A stretch of DNA of 64,000 nt from Macrothele yani (lineage: Eukaryota > Arthropoda > Arachnida > Araneae > Macrothelidae). The stretch's first letter is position 1. Every line of letters starts with the position of its first letter. The translations under genes were made by a program, and so were the position numbers. The notes beneath the pieces were generated by a model. That model was not told the origin of the DNA. It searched no databases and saw only the letters and a list, made by a program, of their open reading frames with translations. Of the stretch, positions 9,960-19,959 are shown in pieces. Location: assembly GCA_039090855.1 (NCBI GenBank), contig CM076999.1, positions 118,419,072 through 118,483,071 on the forward strand, given 5' to 3'.

Positions 9960-10760
9960 CTTTCCACTTAGCTTTAAAACGAGCAAAACAAATTCCTTCT
10001 TAGAAAGAAAGAATAAAATAAAAAGCAAAAAAAAAACAAAAACGGAAAGCTGCGTCACGAACTTTTTAGAGGCTTCGGCCCGACGTAATAACGGCCCGAA
10101 GCCGTGCCCCCCCCACACACACTTAGCTTTCAAACATGCAAAACACATTCTTCCTTAGAAAAAAAAAAAGAAAGAAAGGAAAGAAACAGAGTTGCGTCAC
10201 GAACTTTGTTCAGCAGCTTCGGGCTGACGTTATCCTAGCCGGGCGCCGTGCTTTCTTTCCACTAAGTTTTCAAACAAGCAGAACACATTCCTCCTCCTTA
10301 GAAAAAAACCAGAAGGTTCGTCACGAACATGGTTCAGAGGCATCGGGCAGACGCAATTCCGGGCAACAGCGAAAGCACGTCCGAACCATCGTAATTTCGG
10401 ATCACGGCAAAAGAAGTACGTCCGAACCAACGTAATTCCGGATCACGGCAAAGAAGCCCGCCAAGCCTACATAATTCCCGGCGTGGCGCCATTCTTCCTT
10501 TCCACTTAGTTTTCAAACAAGCAAAACAAATTCTTTCTTTTCGGGAGGGGGGGGGTAGAACGAATTTAAGAAAAGAAAGCTGCGTCACGAACTTTATTCA
10601 GATGCTTCAGGTCGACGTAATCTCGGGCCACGGCGAAAGAAGCACGACGAACATTTTTTTTTTTTCACACTTTGAAACAAGCAAAACAAATTCCACCACC
10701 TGAGAAAAAAAAAAAAAAGACAAAGGGCTGTGTTACGAACTTTGTTCAAAGGCTTTTTAC
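9960..10760. repeat. Subrepeat array of family X (X2 copy)
   Basis: Five or six imperfect units of roughly 110-180 bases. Each has CTTAGTTTTCAAACAAGC, an A/G-rich tract, GCGTCACGAACTTTGTTCA, and a GC-rich GGCCGACGTAAT-like block. It is the counterpart of 16912-17615 in X1 and contrasts with the AT-rich surroundings. No coding sense seen. Confidence 0.72.
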
Positions 10761-11454
10761 GTCGATTATTTACAAAATCAGTAAAACTTTCTTAATAACA
10801 GCGAAAATCTGAATATCCATAATTTTTTTGTTAGTCACCCGTAATCCCGGGGGAAATCCGTAATAATTACGGAGATTCCGTATTTTTTGGCATACTCCGT
10901 AGGAAGAGGATTCACGAGTGCTTCGATTCTCGAACGATCTCAGAAAAGCGGGAACGCATTCGGGTACATTTGCAAATTACAAGTGAGAGTTTCTGGCGAT
11001 GACGTCATGGATAGAATTAAGCAGATAGTTTGGCCCTGATAGAATGCAGAGTGGCGATTTCCCGCAAGACACGGAAAGGGCTGCAGTAGTTTCCCTAACG
11101 CACGAAGTAGGCGGAGCTTCCACCCTTTGCGCTGCGATGCTCAAGTGACTGACATTCCATCCATTGTTGACAGCAGTAAACGAATTGAGCTCCTGACTCC
11201 ACCCTCCAACATTTCTTCTTGCCCCCGCGTCTGCTCCAAAAACAACGCTTTCAGCTAGAAAGCGCTTAGTTCTTTTACTCCACAAAAAAGCGCGGAATTC
11301 CGCTTTTTTTTTTTATTTTTCTATAGAACGACGACCCCCCCCCCCGAAAAATCCTGAAAAAATTTCTCTTCATTTTTGCAATGACCTCGAGAATGACCAA
11401 AATGATGCCGAAAAGCGGAATTCCGCGAATTCGCAAGGAAGAATCTCATGTATG

Positions 11455-11960
11455 AGTTCAGACGTTGGCGACACCACTGCAGCCATTCCTGACGGTAGGC
11501 TGGAGTCAGAGGTACACATGCCAAAGGCACACGTGCACGTAGTCCTGTATCCAGTACACGGTTGTGGATTGTTCGCACAGTCACCTCAGGTGCAACGGCG
11601 GCTCGGATTTGCGTCGCAGTGGATGTTCTGCCTGACAATGCCGCTCTTCTTATGCGTCGATCGGTCCGCTCATCAGTCCGTCTGTGACTCCCGGTTCTAT
11701 GTCTTCTCGTGTGGGAATGTTCCTTGGACCATCTACGCCACCATCGTACCACCACCGATACTTCCCGTCCAATTCGCTCTGCAATACGACGATATGATCA
11801 CCTGGCCCCGCGGAGTTCGACTAGACGACCTCGCTCAAAGTCCGATAACTGCTGAAATCGTACACGTCTTCCATGTCCAGGCATTGCAGCTTCTTCAGGG
11901 TCTTCGCACGTGTCCGTATGACGACGACTGATTACATTCACTTTGCCGTACTCCTTAAAT
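11455..11960 (-). pseudogene. Tc1-B transposase, N-terminal half
   Basis: Minus-strand frame contains HTRRHRTGSHRRTDERTDRR, then IRRAALSGRTSTATQIRAAV, then VTVRTIHNRVLDTGLRARV and an HTH-linker ending PAYRQEWLQWCRQRL. This is the paired-like DNA-binding region and linker of Tc1 transposases. It is joined to the C-terminal half at 8482-9123 once X2 is removed. Confidence 0.82.
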
Positions 11961-12228
11961 GCCACCGACGATAATTTGCATATTATGCCGTGCTGTGGCG
12001 TAAGCGCTCACCGGTTGGTCCCAAAATTAACATCACACCTACGTAAACTCGACCCCATTAACATATGTAAATTTCATGATCGTCCGCCAATTCCTTCTTG
12101 GTGTTCTTTTTTCACTTTCCGCCAGTGTATATGGGTGCCATTGCCAAACATTCTCAATGAGGAAAGAAATTCGAGAATGTATACTTGCTTTAACGTAATA
12201 TGAGGAAATAGAGGCCTATAGAATTCCA

Positions 12229-13340
12229 TTAATGATGGACAGAGTCTGTGATGTTAGAAGTAGGAACTGGAATTGAGGACAGTAAAGTTTTCCAGGCCTG
12301 GGAAATATAACTGGGTACTTCATCATTGCAACAAGTGTCCACTCGATGCAAAATGTGGAGACTCTCTGTAAAGAGCACTGTTTCCCTCGTTGTAGAGGTA
12401 GATAGAATGGAGACATCTGTCCAAGATGGGTAATGTGTACCAGCTGAAGAAAGCCTGGCTAAAGCAGTCGACGACAAGCCATTTTTTACACTATATTGGT
12501 GTTCCTTAATTCTTGTTTGCAGTCTCCGTAGGGTTGAGCCGATATATGTAAGGTCCTTGTCTTGAGGATCGACAGATTTCATAGTAATGGAATAGATGCC
12601 GCATTTGTCCAACAATTCAACACGGTCCTGATCATTTTTAGTCAGGGAATAAATGTTCGATGTTTTTAACCCAAAACCGACACTGTGACTGTGACAGATG
12701 TTCGATAAATTACCATTCACATGAGGGACGTAAGTCATCGATCCAACATATTTGACATCTCTTCGTTCATGTGTCAGGGTAAAAAATGTTGAATTCTCGA
12801 TTTTACGGTAGATTCTATGGACATCTGAATATGAAAATCCGTGCTCATAAGCAATGGTATATATCTTTTGAAGTTCCTCCTCACGGAAGGCTACAGAAGA
12901 GGAGTGGGTAAATGCTTGACGAATAAGAAAGTATAAATGTGAAACATTATATCTAGTCGGGTGGGCGGAAACGCGTGGTATCAAGATAGGTATAGAAGAA
13001 GGCTTTCTGTATACCGATTAACTCAGGTGCTGGGAGGTGGGGTTCCTACGAAGTTGGAAGTCTAAAAACGGAAGTGAAATGTCACATTCAACCTCCACGG
13101 TAAAGGATATAGAAGGATAAACAGACAGCAACATGTTGTAAAAGAGAACAAATTTTCAACTGATGGAAGGCCAAAAGACCAAGACATCGTCAGCATACCG
13201 AAAGTATAATAAAGGTGTAACCTGACAAAAGTCCAAAATGCGGTTTTCTATGTCTTGAAGAAGAAGTTCAGCCAACAGAGGGGAGAGGGGGACCCCATAG
13301 AAGTTCAGCCAACAGAGGGGAGAGGGGGACCCCATGGGGT
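12229..13340 (-). pseudogene. PLE-2 left-arm RT C-terminus and GIY-YIG nuclease
   Basis: An open 251-codon frame at 12229-12984 covers the linker after the RT (FREEELQKIYTIAYEHGF) and the complete GIY-YIG domain: CGIYSITMK, then LTYIGSTLRRLQTRIKEH, with the GIY, YIG, Arg and His positions intact. Further upstream (to 13340) broken frames give the end of the RT palm. There is no start codon context or N-terminal RT on this strand, because the arm is truncated at the inversion hinge. Confidence 0.75.
13260..13335. repeat. 35-bp tandem duplication near the PLE-2 hinge
   Basis: GAAGTTCAGCCAACAGAGGG and the following GAGAGGGGGACCCCAT occur twice in direct succession, and an inverted relative occurs at about 13715-13765. 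The duplication lies at the broken end of the left arm. Confidence 0.8.
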
Positions 13341-13357
13341 CCCCCTCTCTCTCTCAG

Positions 13358-13532
13358 CCACAAGGAAAGAGGAACCAGAATGGTTGAAAGCCTTAATACG
13401 TTGCAAAGCCTTTGTAGAGCTAGAAATAGAATATTGTGAGGAAGAGATTAGAGGGGTATTTCCAGCTCCACAAATGCCTTGCAATGTATTAAGGCTTTCA
13501 ACCATTCTGGTTCCTCTTTCCTTATGGCTTCT
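13358..13532. repeat. Inversion hinge of PLE-2 (short hairpin)
   Basis: 13358-13425 and 13466-13532 are inverted copies (about 67 bases, few mismatches) separated by about 40 bases. This is the centre of the larger palindrome. The left arm lacks the next about 180 bases (present at 13533-13715), so the fold is asymmetric. Confidence 0.78.
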
Positions 13533-14790
13533 TTAGACGTAGTGTCTTTGTTTCCCAACGTCCCTATTTCTATTGTACACAATATAATTTAAAGTAAACT
13601 TTCCCAATTGGGGTCTGTACCCCCTGAGGAAACTCAAGCTATTCTGCAGGCATTATGCCTCATTCAGAAACGTTCTTTTTTCAGGTTTAATGGCATTTTA
13701 TATCGCCAACTTGAGGGAGCCCCATGAGGTACTCCCTCTCCCCTCTGTTGGCTGAACTTCTTCTTCAAGACACAGAAAACTGCATTTTGGACTTTTGTCA
13801 AGCTACACCTTTATTATACTGTTGGTATGTTGATAATGACTTGGTCTTTTGGTCTTTGTCAGTTGAAAATTTGTTCTCTTTTGCAATTATGTTGTCATCT
13901 GTTTATCCTTCTATATCCTTTACCGTGGAGGTTGAATGTGACATTTCACTTCCGTTTTTAGACTTCCAACTTCGTAGGAACCCCACCTCCCAGCACCTGA
14001 GTTATTCGGTATACAGAAAGCCTTCCTCTATACCTATCTTGATACCACGCATTTCCGCCCACCCGACTGGATATAAGGTTTCACCCTTATACTTTCTTAT
14101 TTGTCGAGCATTTACCCACTCCTCTTCTGTAGCCTTCCGTGAGGAGGAACTTCAAAAGATATATACTATTGCTTATGAGCACAGATTTTCATATTCAGAT
14201 GTCCATAGAATCTATCGTAAAATCCAGAATTCACCATTTTTTTACCCTAACACTTGAACGAAGGGATGTCAAATATGTTGGATCGATGACTTACATCCCT
14301 CATGTGAATGGTAATTTATTGAACATCTGTCACAGTCACGGTGTCGGTTTTGGGTTAAAAACATCGAACATTTATTCCCTGACTAAAAATGATCGAGACA
14401 GTGTTGAATTGTTGGACAAATGCGGCATCTATTCCATTACTATGAAATCTGTCTATCCTCAAGACAAGGACCTTATATATATCGGCTCAACCCTACGGAG
14501 ACTGCAAACAAAAATTAAGGAACACCAATATAGTGTAAATAATGGCTCATCATCGACTGTTTTAGCCAGGCTTTCTTCAGACATTACCCATCTTGGACAG
14601 ACGTCTCCATTCTATCTACGTCTACAATGAGGGAAACAGTGCTCTTTACAGAGAGTCTCCACATTTTGGATCGAGTGGACACTTGTTGCGATGATGAAAT
14701 ACCCAGCTATATTTCCCAGGTCTGGAAAACTTTACTGTCCTTGATTCCGGTTCCTACTTCTGACATCACAGACTCTGTCCATCATTAATG
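13533..14790 (+). pseudogene. PLE-2 right-arm RT and GIY-YIG nuclease
   Basis: Plus-strand frames read ASLDVVSLFPNVPISIVHNI (RT motif A region), then QLEGAP-GTPLSPLLAELLL with a stop in place of Met, then YCWYVDNDLVFW where the catalytic Y-V-D-D is D-N, then SFTVEVECDISLPFLDFQLR and VYRKPSS. A frameshift near 14235 leads into the nuclease (CGIYSITMK, then LIYIGSTLRRLQTKIKEH). Family: Penelope-type RT with C-terminal GIY-YIG. Dead by stop, frameshift and loss of a catalytic Asp. Confidence 0.82.
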
Positions 14791-14912
14791 GAACTCTATA
14801 GGCCTCTATTTTCTCGTATTACGTTAAAGCAAGTATACGATCTTGAATTTCTTTCTTCATTGAGAACATTTGGCAATGGCACCCATATATAAATGTGTTT
14901 CTGGAACTCCAA

Positions 14913-14976
14913 CTTGGTCTTTCATCGGATGATGTGCTCGTAGCGAGCACGAAAGTACTCATGTTATTTTAACCAT
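14913..14976 (+). ncRNA. Hammerhead ribozyme core, PLE-2 right arm, core mutated
   Basis: Plus-strand copy of the left-arm ribozyme. Stem I, stem II (GTGCTCG/CGAGCAC), GAAA and the GTACTC stem III are kept, but the core at 14926-14932 is CGGATGA instead of CTGATGA. The changed base is invariant in known hammerheads, so this copy should be inactive. Confidence 0.7.
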
Positions 14977-15119
14977 GTAAATATATTTTAACTTATGTGT
15001 ATTTTTAGTTATTAAAGTTTGCCTATAACTGGAACCATTCAACAAGTTTGAACATCATGCATTAACAGCAAGTTTCTTACCCTGAGTAGCCTTTGTGGCA
15101 CGGAAATCTTGCTTATTAA

Positions 15120-15474
15120 CAAGCAATTAGAAACTTACAAGAATTAGAAATATATATATACAGATTAGTTTTGGTCAAACATCATAATACAAGAGATAAG
15201 TCAGTCTTGTTGGCTTAGTAGCACTCTAATGTATCAAATTTTTCAGAAATGAAATGTGTCCCAAGAGTCATGTGTGTGGAAATAAGTTAAATTCACAGAT
15301 TCTTATATGTATTTGAATATGTACAAATGTAAAAAAATGACGAAGTGCTATGGTTTTTAAATAGGTAGCTTCGAAGATATTTTGCCCTTTTTTGTTGAAC
15401 TTGCTTGCACAACAGTTCGAGTTTTCTCTTGTGAGCAAGCCTGGCTTTCTTCTCGGCAAGCTGCATAGCCATAT
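15120..15474. other. X1 sequence next to PLE-2, no gene
   Basis: Resumes family X after the 11-base target duplication and continues the TTAGAAAC-TACAAGAATTAG text found in X2 near 9460. No coding sense recognised. Confidence 0.6.
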
Positions 15475-16927
15475 TTATTTTACTTTGACTCCGCAGCTGA
15501 TAATTCCTTTTCGTTTTCTCTCAATTTCTTTTTGATGTCCTAAGATTTTGGCAGTCGTTGGTATCAACTGCTTCTTGCAAAAAAATTCTTTACTGGAGAA
15601 ATTAACTGCAGACTTACCCTGTGCTTTAAGTTTATACTTCCCAGTTTGTATCGCTGAATAGGTTTCAATGTTCATTCTTGCTGATTTTATATCTATGATT
15701 TCAACCATCATGGTGAAAGAATTTTCAACCTGTGGACCATGAAAGCATGATATCAAGGCTTTTACTATTTTAGATAACATAGTGTACTTCTAGAGGTTAA
15801 ACACCTTTGCCCACCATGCATCAATTTTTACAAAGCTTCCAACTTCATCAACTGGAAATGGAAGTTGTTAATCAACCTGATACTGGTGAATTTCCAGAGC
15901 ATAGCTTTCCATTTCCTCTGAATTCAATATATTTGTAAGGAACTGTGGAAGTTTTTTCAGTCTTTTAAAGTTAGATTATGTCCCTTTGCAGAAGGATCAA
16001 TAACTGATATGTACAATAAAAGATCACTAAATAATGGTAGTGTCTTTTGCATGTATTTTGCATACTGAATATAAGCTTCAGCAGTCTGACTTAAAAATTT
16101 TTTTCACTACAATGCCATTTGATTTGCTTTCCAAAATAATGGAGTCTGTTCCTGATTCAAGAATCTTTCACAGGTTTGCCTTATCAAATCTTTCACAGGT
16201 TTGCCTTTCAGTATCTCTTGTTTTAAGAAACAAGCTAAGAAATCCAACACTAGCTGCTTCTGTTCATCAAAAACCTTATTAATTAATGGCTTCTTTGTTT
16301 GAAATAAGCATAGGTATTTTTTCAAAAGAGGTAGAGCTGCAACATAAAAATGTATTATGAGCAAGGTTTTCTTTGAGCTTTCAAATAATTTTGCAACAAT
16401 TCTAGATTTCCACTTTCTTCCACCTTCTGTTAGACCCCCCTCCTCCCGTAATTTCTCCCAAAGCTCCTGGAATTTTAACTTTTCTTCTTTACTAATATTT
16501 TTTTCTTTAAATATTTTGTTTATGACATCCATGTACATATTAGTCATTCATTAGACTGCACAAATCCATAATACAGGAGCAAAAGGGCATCATGGATACG
16601 AAAACTGTTTAATGCCACATGATAGAATGACAACCACCTGTGTTAGACCATGTTCTTAATTTCAGTGAATTTTAGCCCTATAATTTCACAAATTCCAGCA
16701 AGGGCTTCACGTTGATCTGCAGACTATTTAAAGTCATTGAAGAAGTCAGTAAAGTATATTTCAACGTAACCTTCAAATGGTTTGCAGAATTTTTTGCTTG
16801 CATTGTGAATATGGTGACACGAATCTCCATCAATGTCAAGCAAGTGGGGAGATTTTCCCTGCCGAATTCTTGTTTCTAACCATGTTTGTGAGCCTTTCAT
16901 GACACGTTCTTTACACTTAGCTTTCAA
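15475..16927 (-). pseudogene. hAT-like transposase of X1, decayed
   Basis: From high to low coordinate: HLLDIDGDSCHHIHNASKKF (16.85 kb), then IRIHDALLLLYYGF-like text with the RWLS motif (H-RWLSFYHV), a charged helix block (16107-16547), and the C-terminal CFHGPQVENSFTMMVEIID, SARMNIETYSAIQTGKYKLK at 15.5-15.75 kb. The order and the C-terminal VE-SF-MM pattern resemble hAT dimerisation regions. Many frameshifts. Family X may be a group I do not know by name. Confidence 0.55.
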
Positions 16928-17615
16928 ACAAGCAAAACAAACTCCTCCTCAGAAAGAAAGGAACAAAAAGAAAAAAACGGAAAGCTGCGTCACAAACTTT
17001 GTTCAGAGACTTTGGGCCAACGTAATACTGGCCTGAAGCCGTGCTTTTTTTCCACTTAGCTTTCAAACAAGCAAAGCATATTCTTCCTCAGAAAGAAAGA
17101 AAGGAAAGAAACAGAGTTGCATCACAAATTTTGTTCAGAAGCTTCGGGCTGACGTTATCCTAGCCCAGCGCCGTGCTTTCTTTACACTAAGTTTTCAAAC
17201 ACGCAAAACACATTCCTCCTCCTTAGAAAAAGAAAAAGGAAAAAACCCAAAGAGGTGCGTCACGAACTTAGTTCAGAGGCATCGGTGTCACGCAATCCTA
17301 AACCCACGCCAGGCTTACGTAATCCCAGCCAGCGCCGTGCTTTCTTTCCACTTAGCTTTCAAACAAGCAAAACAAATTCCCTCTTGCCAGGAAAAGAATG
17401 AAGAATTTAAGAAAAGAAACAATGAACTGCGTCACGAACTTTATTTGGAGGCTTTGGGCCGACATAATCCCGGGCCACGGTGAAAGAAGCACGACGGGCT
17501 CATGCAATCCTGGCGCTGTGCTTTTTTTTTTTTTCACTCTTTCAAACAAGCAAAACAAATTCCTCTACCTCGGAAAAAAAGAAACAAAGAGCTGTGTTAC
17601 GAACTTTGTTCAGAG
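16912..17615. repeat. Subrepeat array of family X (X1 copy)
   Basis: Imperfect units with CTTTCAAACAAGCAAAACA, an A/G tract, GCGTCACGAACTTTGTTCA and a GGCCGACGTAAT-like block repeat about five times. The same arrangement is at 9960-10760 in X2, so the array is part of the family rather than local. Confidence 0.72.
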
Positions 17616-18329
17616 GATTTTACATTGATTAATTACAAAACCAGTAAAACTTTCTTAATAACAGTGAAAATCTTAATATCTGTAATTTTTCGTTAGTCAT
17701 CCGTAATCCTGGGGGAAATCCGTATTAATTACAGAGATTCCGTAATGGTTGGTAATTGGCATCTCTGTGCGTCCTCCGCAGGAAAAGGTTTCACGACAGT
17801 TTCGATTCTGAAAGATCTCAAAAAAGCGGGAACGCATTCGCATACATCGCAAATTACAAGAGTGAGAGTTCTTGGCGATGACGTCACAACCATAGAGTGG
17901 CGATTTCCCGTAAGCCACGGAAAGGTTGTTCTTGTTGGCCACAGCAGTTTCTCTAAAGGACAAAGTAAGCGGAGTTTCCACCTTTCACGCTGCGATGCTC
18001 AAGTGACATCCCATCCATTGTTCCAGCAGTAACCGAATTGAGCTCCTGATTCCGCCCTCTAACATTTCTTCTAGCCCCTCAGCGCCTGCTCCAAAAACAA
18101 CGCTTTCAGCTGGAAAGCGCTTAGTTCTTTTTACTCCACAAAAAACGGAATCGAGGAATTCCGCTTTTTCAAGGATTTTTCTATAGAACACGACCCCCCC
18201 ACCCCAAAAAAAAAATCCTGAAAATTTCCTCTTCATTTTTGCAATGATTTTGAGGACGACCAAAATGATTCCAAAAAAAACCCCCAAAAAAGCGGAATTT
18301 CGCGAATTCACGGAAGAATCTCATGCATG

Positions 18330-19446
18330 TATAGTGTGAAAGCCATGTATGCTGGCAATACAGCATGTGTATGAGTGAATGGTATTTTATCAAAATGGTT
18401 TTCTATTGCTGCAGGAGTCGGACAACGTTGTATATTGTCACCATGGTTGTTTAATATATTTATGGTTGCATGCATGCGTGATGCCAAAATGGATAATACT
18501 GGTTTATGTCTTGGTAATATCCATGTGTGCAGATTGCTGTATGCTGATGACACAGTCCTGTTGGCAAATAACAAAAGTGAATTGCAGAGCATTTGCCCCA
18601 GATGTATGAAGTTTGTGTGAAATTCAAACTGAGCATAAATAAGGGAAAAACCAAAGTTATGGTTTTTGAGTGAGGAACTGTTAGTATTGAATGCAAGGTA
18701 AGTTTAAATGACGCAGAGATTGACCAGGTGAATGAGTTTGTACATTTAAGAAGTATGTTTGACAGAGAGAACATATTAGATGGCAAAATTAATAGGCAAG
18801 TGAATTCTTCATTGAAAGTCACAGCTGCCTTAGGAAGATTTCACAGAAATGAAGGGTTCTCAAGGAAGTCCCAAATGGCTGTGTATGAAAGTGTAATTTT
18901 TCCTACTTTGATGTATGGCAGTGAAACCTGGGTGCTGCAGAAAATACATAGGAGTCATTTGTGTGCTAGGGAGATGCGTTACTTACAGGGGGTTTGTGGT
19001 AAGACACTCTCTGATCATGTGAGGAATGATGTGTTGCAGTTGTGAAATGTGAAGCAAAATGTCCTTAACAAGGTGGAGACTAATATTCTTAAAGTGGTTT
19101 GGCCATGTTGAAAGAATGAGTGATGAGGTGCTGATTAAGATAATTTTTTTCAACCCAAGAGGAAAGAAAGTAGAGGAAGGCCAAGGAAATCATGGGAGAA
19201 CCAGATTCAAGAATGTCTGCATGAGAAAAACATTATCAGAATGAAGTACAAAAGGTCTTGTGTGCGTCATATGATGGATGCCAGTGAAGCTTGAGCTGTG
19301 TGCTGAGATTATTGTAAATGGAGATGTTGGATGTACCAACAATAAGTAAAATATAGCTCCATCAGTTAAACATTTACTTGGCAGATGGTATTTCTTTGAG
19401 GAGCTAACCTCTAAATCTCAGAGAACAGCTTAATGATATGTATGTA
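18330..19446 (+). mobile_element. RTE LINE copy 1, part 3 (RT end, C-terminus, 3' tail)
   Basis: Continues the LINE after X1: SVKAMYAGNTACV, then VNGILSKWFSIAAGVGQRC, then CRLLYADDTVLLANNKSELQ with the catalytic YADD, then EFVHLRSMFDRENILDGKIN, then LMYGSETWVLQKIHRSHLC, then HVERMSDEVLIKI. The 3' end AATCTCAGAGAACAGCTTAA runs into (TATG)n, the same end as the RTE copies at 26.1 and 37.4 kb. Short microsatellite tails are typical of RTE-clade LINEs. Confidence 0.88.
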
Positions 19447-19959
19447 TGAGTATAAATGTCCCGGGTGATCGTTAGGTCTCATTAGGCATTAGAATAGTAG
19501 CTTTCTCCTAAAACTACACTTTCCCCAAACTGGATGATTTTTCGTGATAAACTCTTGACTTGAGCTCACTATGCGGGGCTCCCACACTGAAGGTAATACC
19601 CTTTCTCACAACCATGGCAACCCTCCGTCCTCTTTCTGGAGCTGAATTTCCTGGCCAAACTCAATGCCAAACCTCCACTGCTGATTCCTGAAAGTAGAAT
19701 ACCCCATGCAGCTAAGAAGCTAGACCCTTTTACAGCAAAACCTATTCTTTGTCCTAACGCAACCCCACATTTTCTCAGAAGTTTGTGTCATGCTGTAGAG
19801 GTCAAATGACTGTTTGATAAGTACAACTAATTCATCGTTAACAAATAAACTTTGCCTTTAAATTGTAATGGCAGGGGACAAGAATGAAATAACTCTTTTC
19901 AAATCTGGACATACTTTAACCATTTCCAGTTTAACACTGCCAAAAACCATTAGAATGAA
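19447..19959. other. Unassigned DNA before the Jockey-like remnant
   Basis: Contains broken frames without a recognisable domain; may be the decayed 5' part of the LINE that follows. Confidence 0.45.

Larger units (their letters stand above)
9124..11454. mobile_element. hAT-like element X2 (family X) inside Tc1-B
   Basis: Ends CATACATGAGACC and, inverted, CATACATGAGAT, flanked by the 7-base repeat AGTTCAG (9117-9123 and 11455-11461). It is colinear with X1 at both ends but lacks most of the transposase region (the X1 segment about 15200-16730), so it looks like an internally deleted copy. It holds its own run of about 130-180 bp subrepeats (9960-10760) and a Penelope-like insertion at about 9607-9895. 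Confidence 0.8.
8379..12127 (-). mobile_element. Tc1-like element (Tc1-B), split by X2
   Basis: Perfect inverted ends CACTGGCGGAAAGTGAAAA with TA on each side (8377-8378, 12128-12129). Removing it restores the sequence seen in the opposite PLE-2 arm, which proves the insertion. The transposase is on the minus strand: N-terminal half at 11455-11960, C-terminal half at 8482-9123. The element is about 1.4 kb without X2. The frame is largely open in the C-terminal half. Confidence 0.9.
8176..15119. mobile_element. Penelope-like element 2 (PLE-2), near-palindromic
   Basis: Flanked by the 11-base direct repeat CAAGCAATTAG (8165-8175 and 15120-15130), taken as its target duplication in X1. Once the Tc1-like insertion (8379-12127) is removed, the left arm (8176-8378 plus 12128-13340) is an inverted copy of the right arm (13715-15089). 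Both arms encode the RT C-terminus and GIY-YIG nuclease, diverging outward, and both carry a hammerhead core near their ends. The right end has about 30 extra bases. Confidence 0.8.
7840..18329. mobile_element. hAT-like element X1 (family X), host of PLE-2
   Basis: Terminal repeats CATACATGAGA and, inverted, CATGCATGAGA, flanked by TATAGT on both sides (6 bases exact; 6 of 8 if the usual hAT length is assumed). Without PLE-2 it is about 3.5 kb. The 7840-8175 and 15120-18329 parts are colinear with the second copy X2. The minus strand holds a decayed transposase at 15475-16927. Near the high-coordinate end there is an array of GC-richer subrepeats (16912-17615) and an inverted GGAATTCCGC motif. 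Confidence 0.75.

Noticed and set aside
11452..11931. 159-codon plus-strand frame
   Set aside because: Shadow of the Tc1-B transposase N-terminus, which is on the minus strand and has the HTH-linker motifs.
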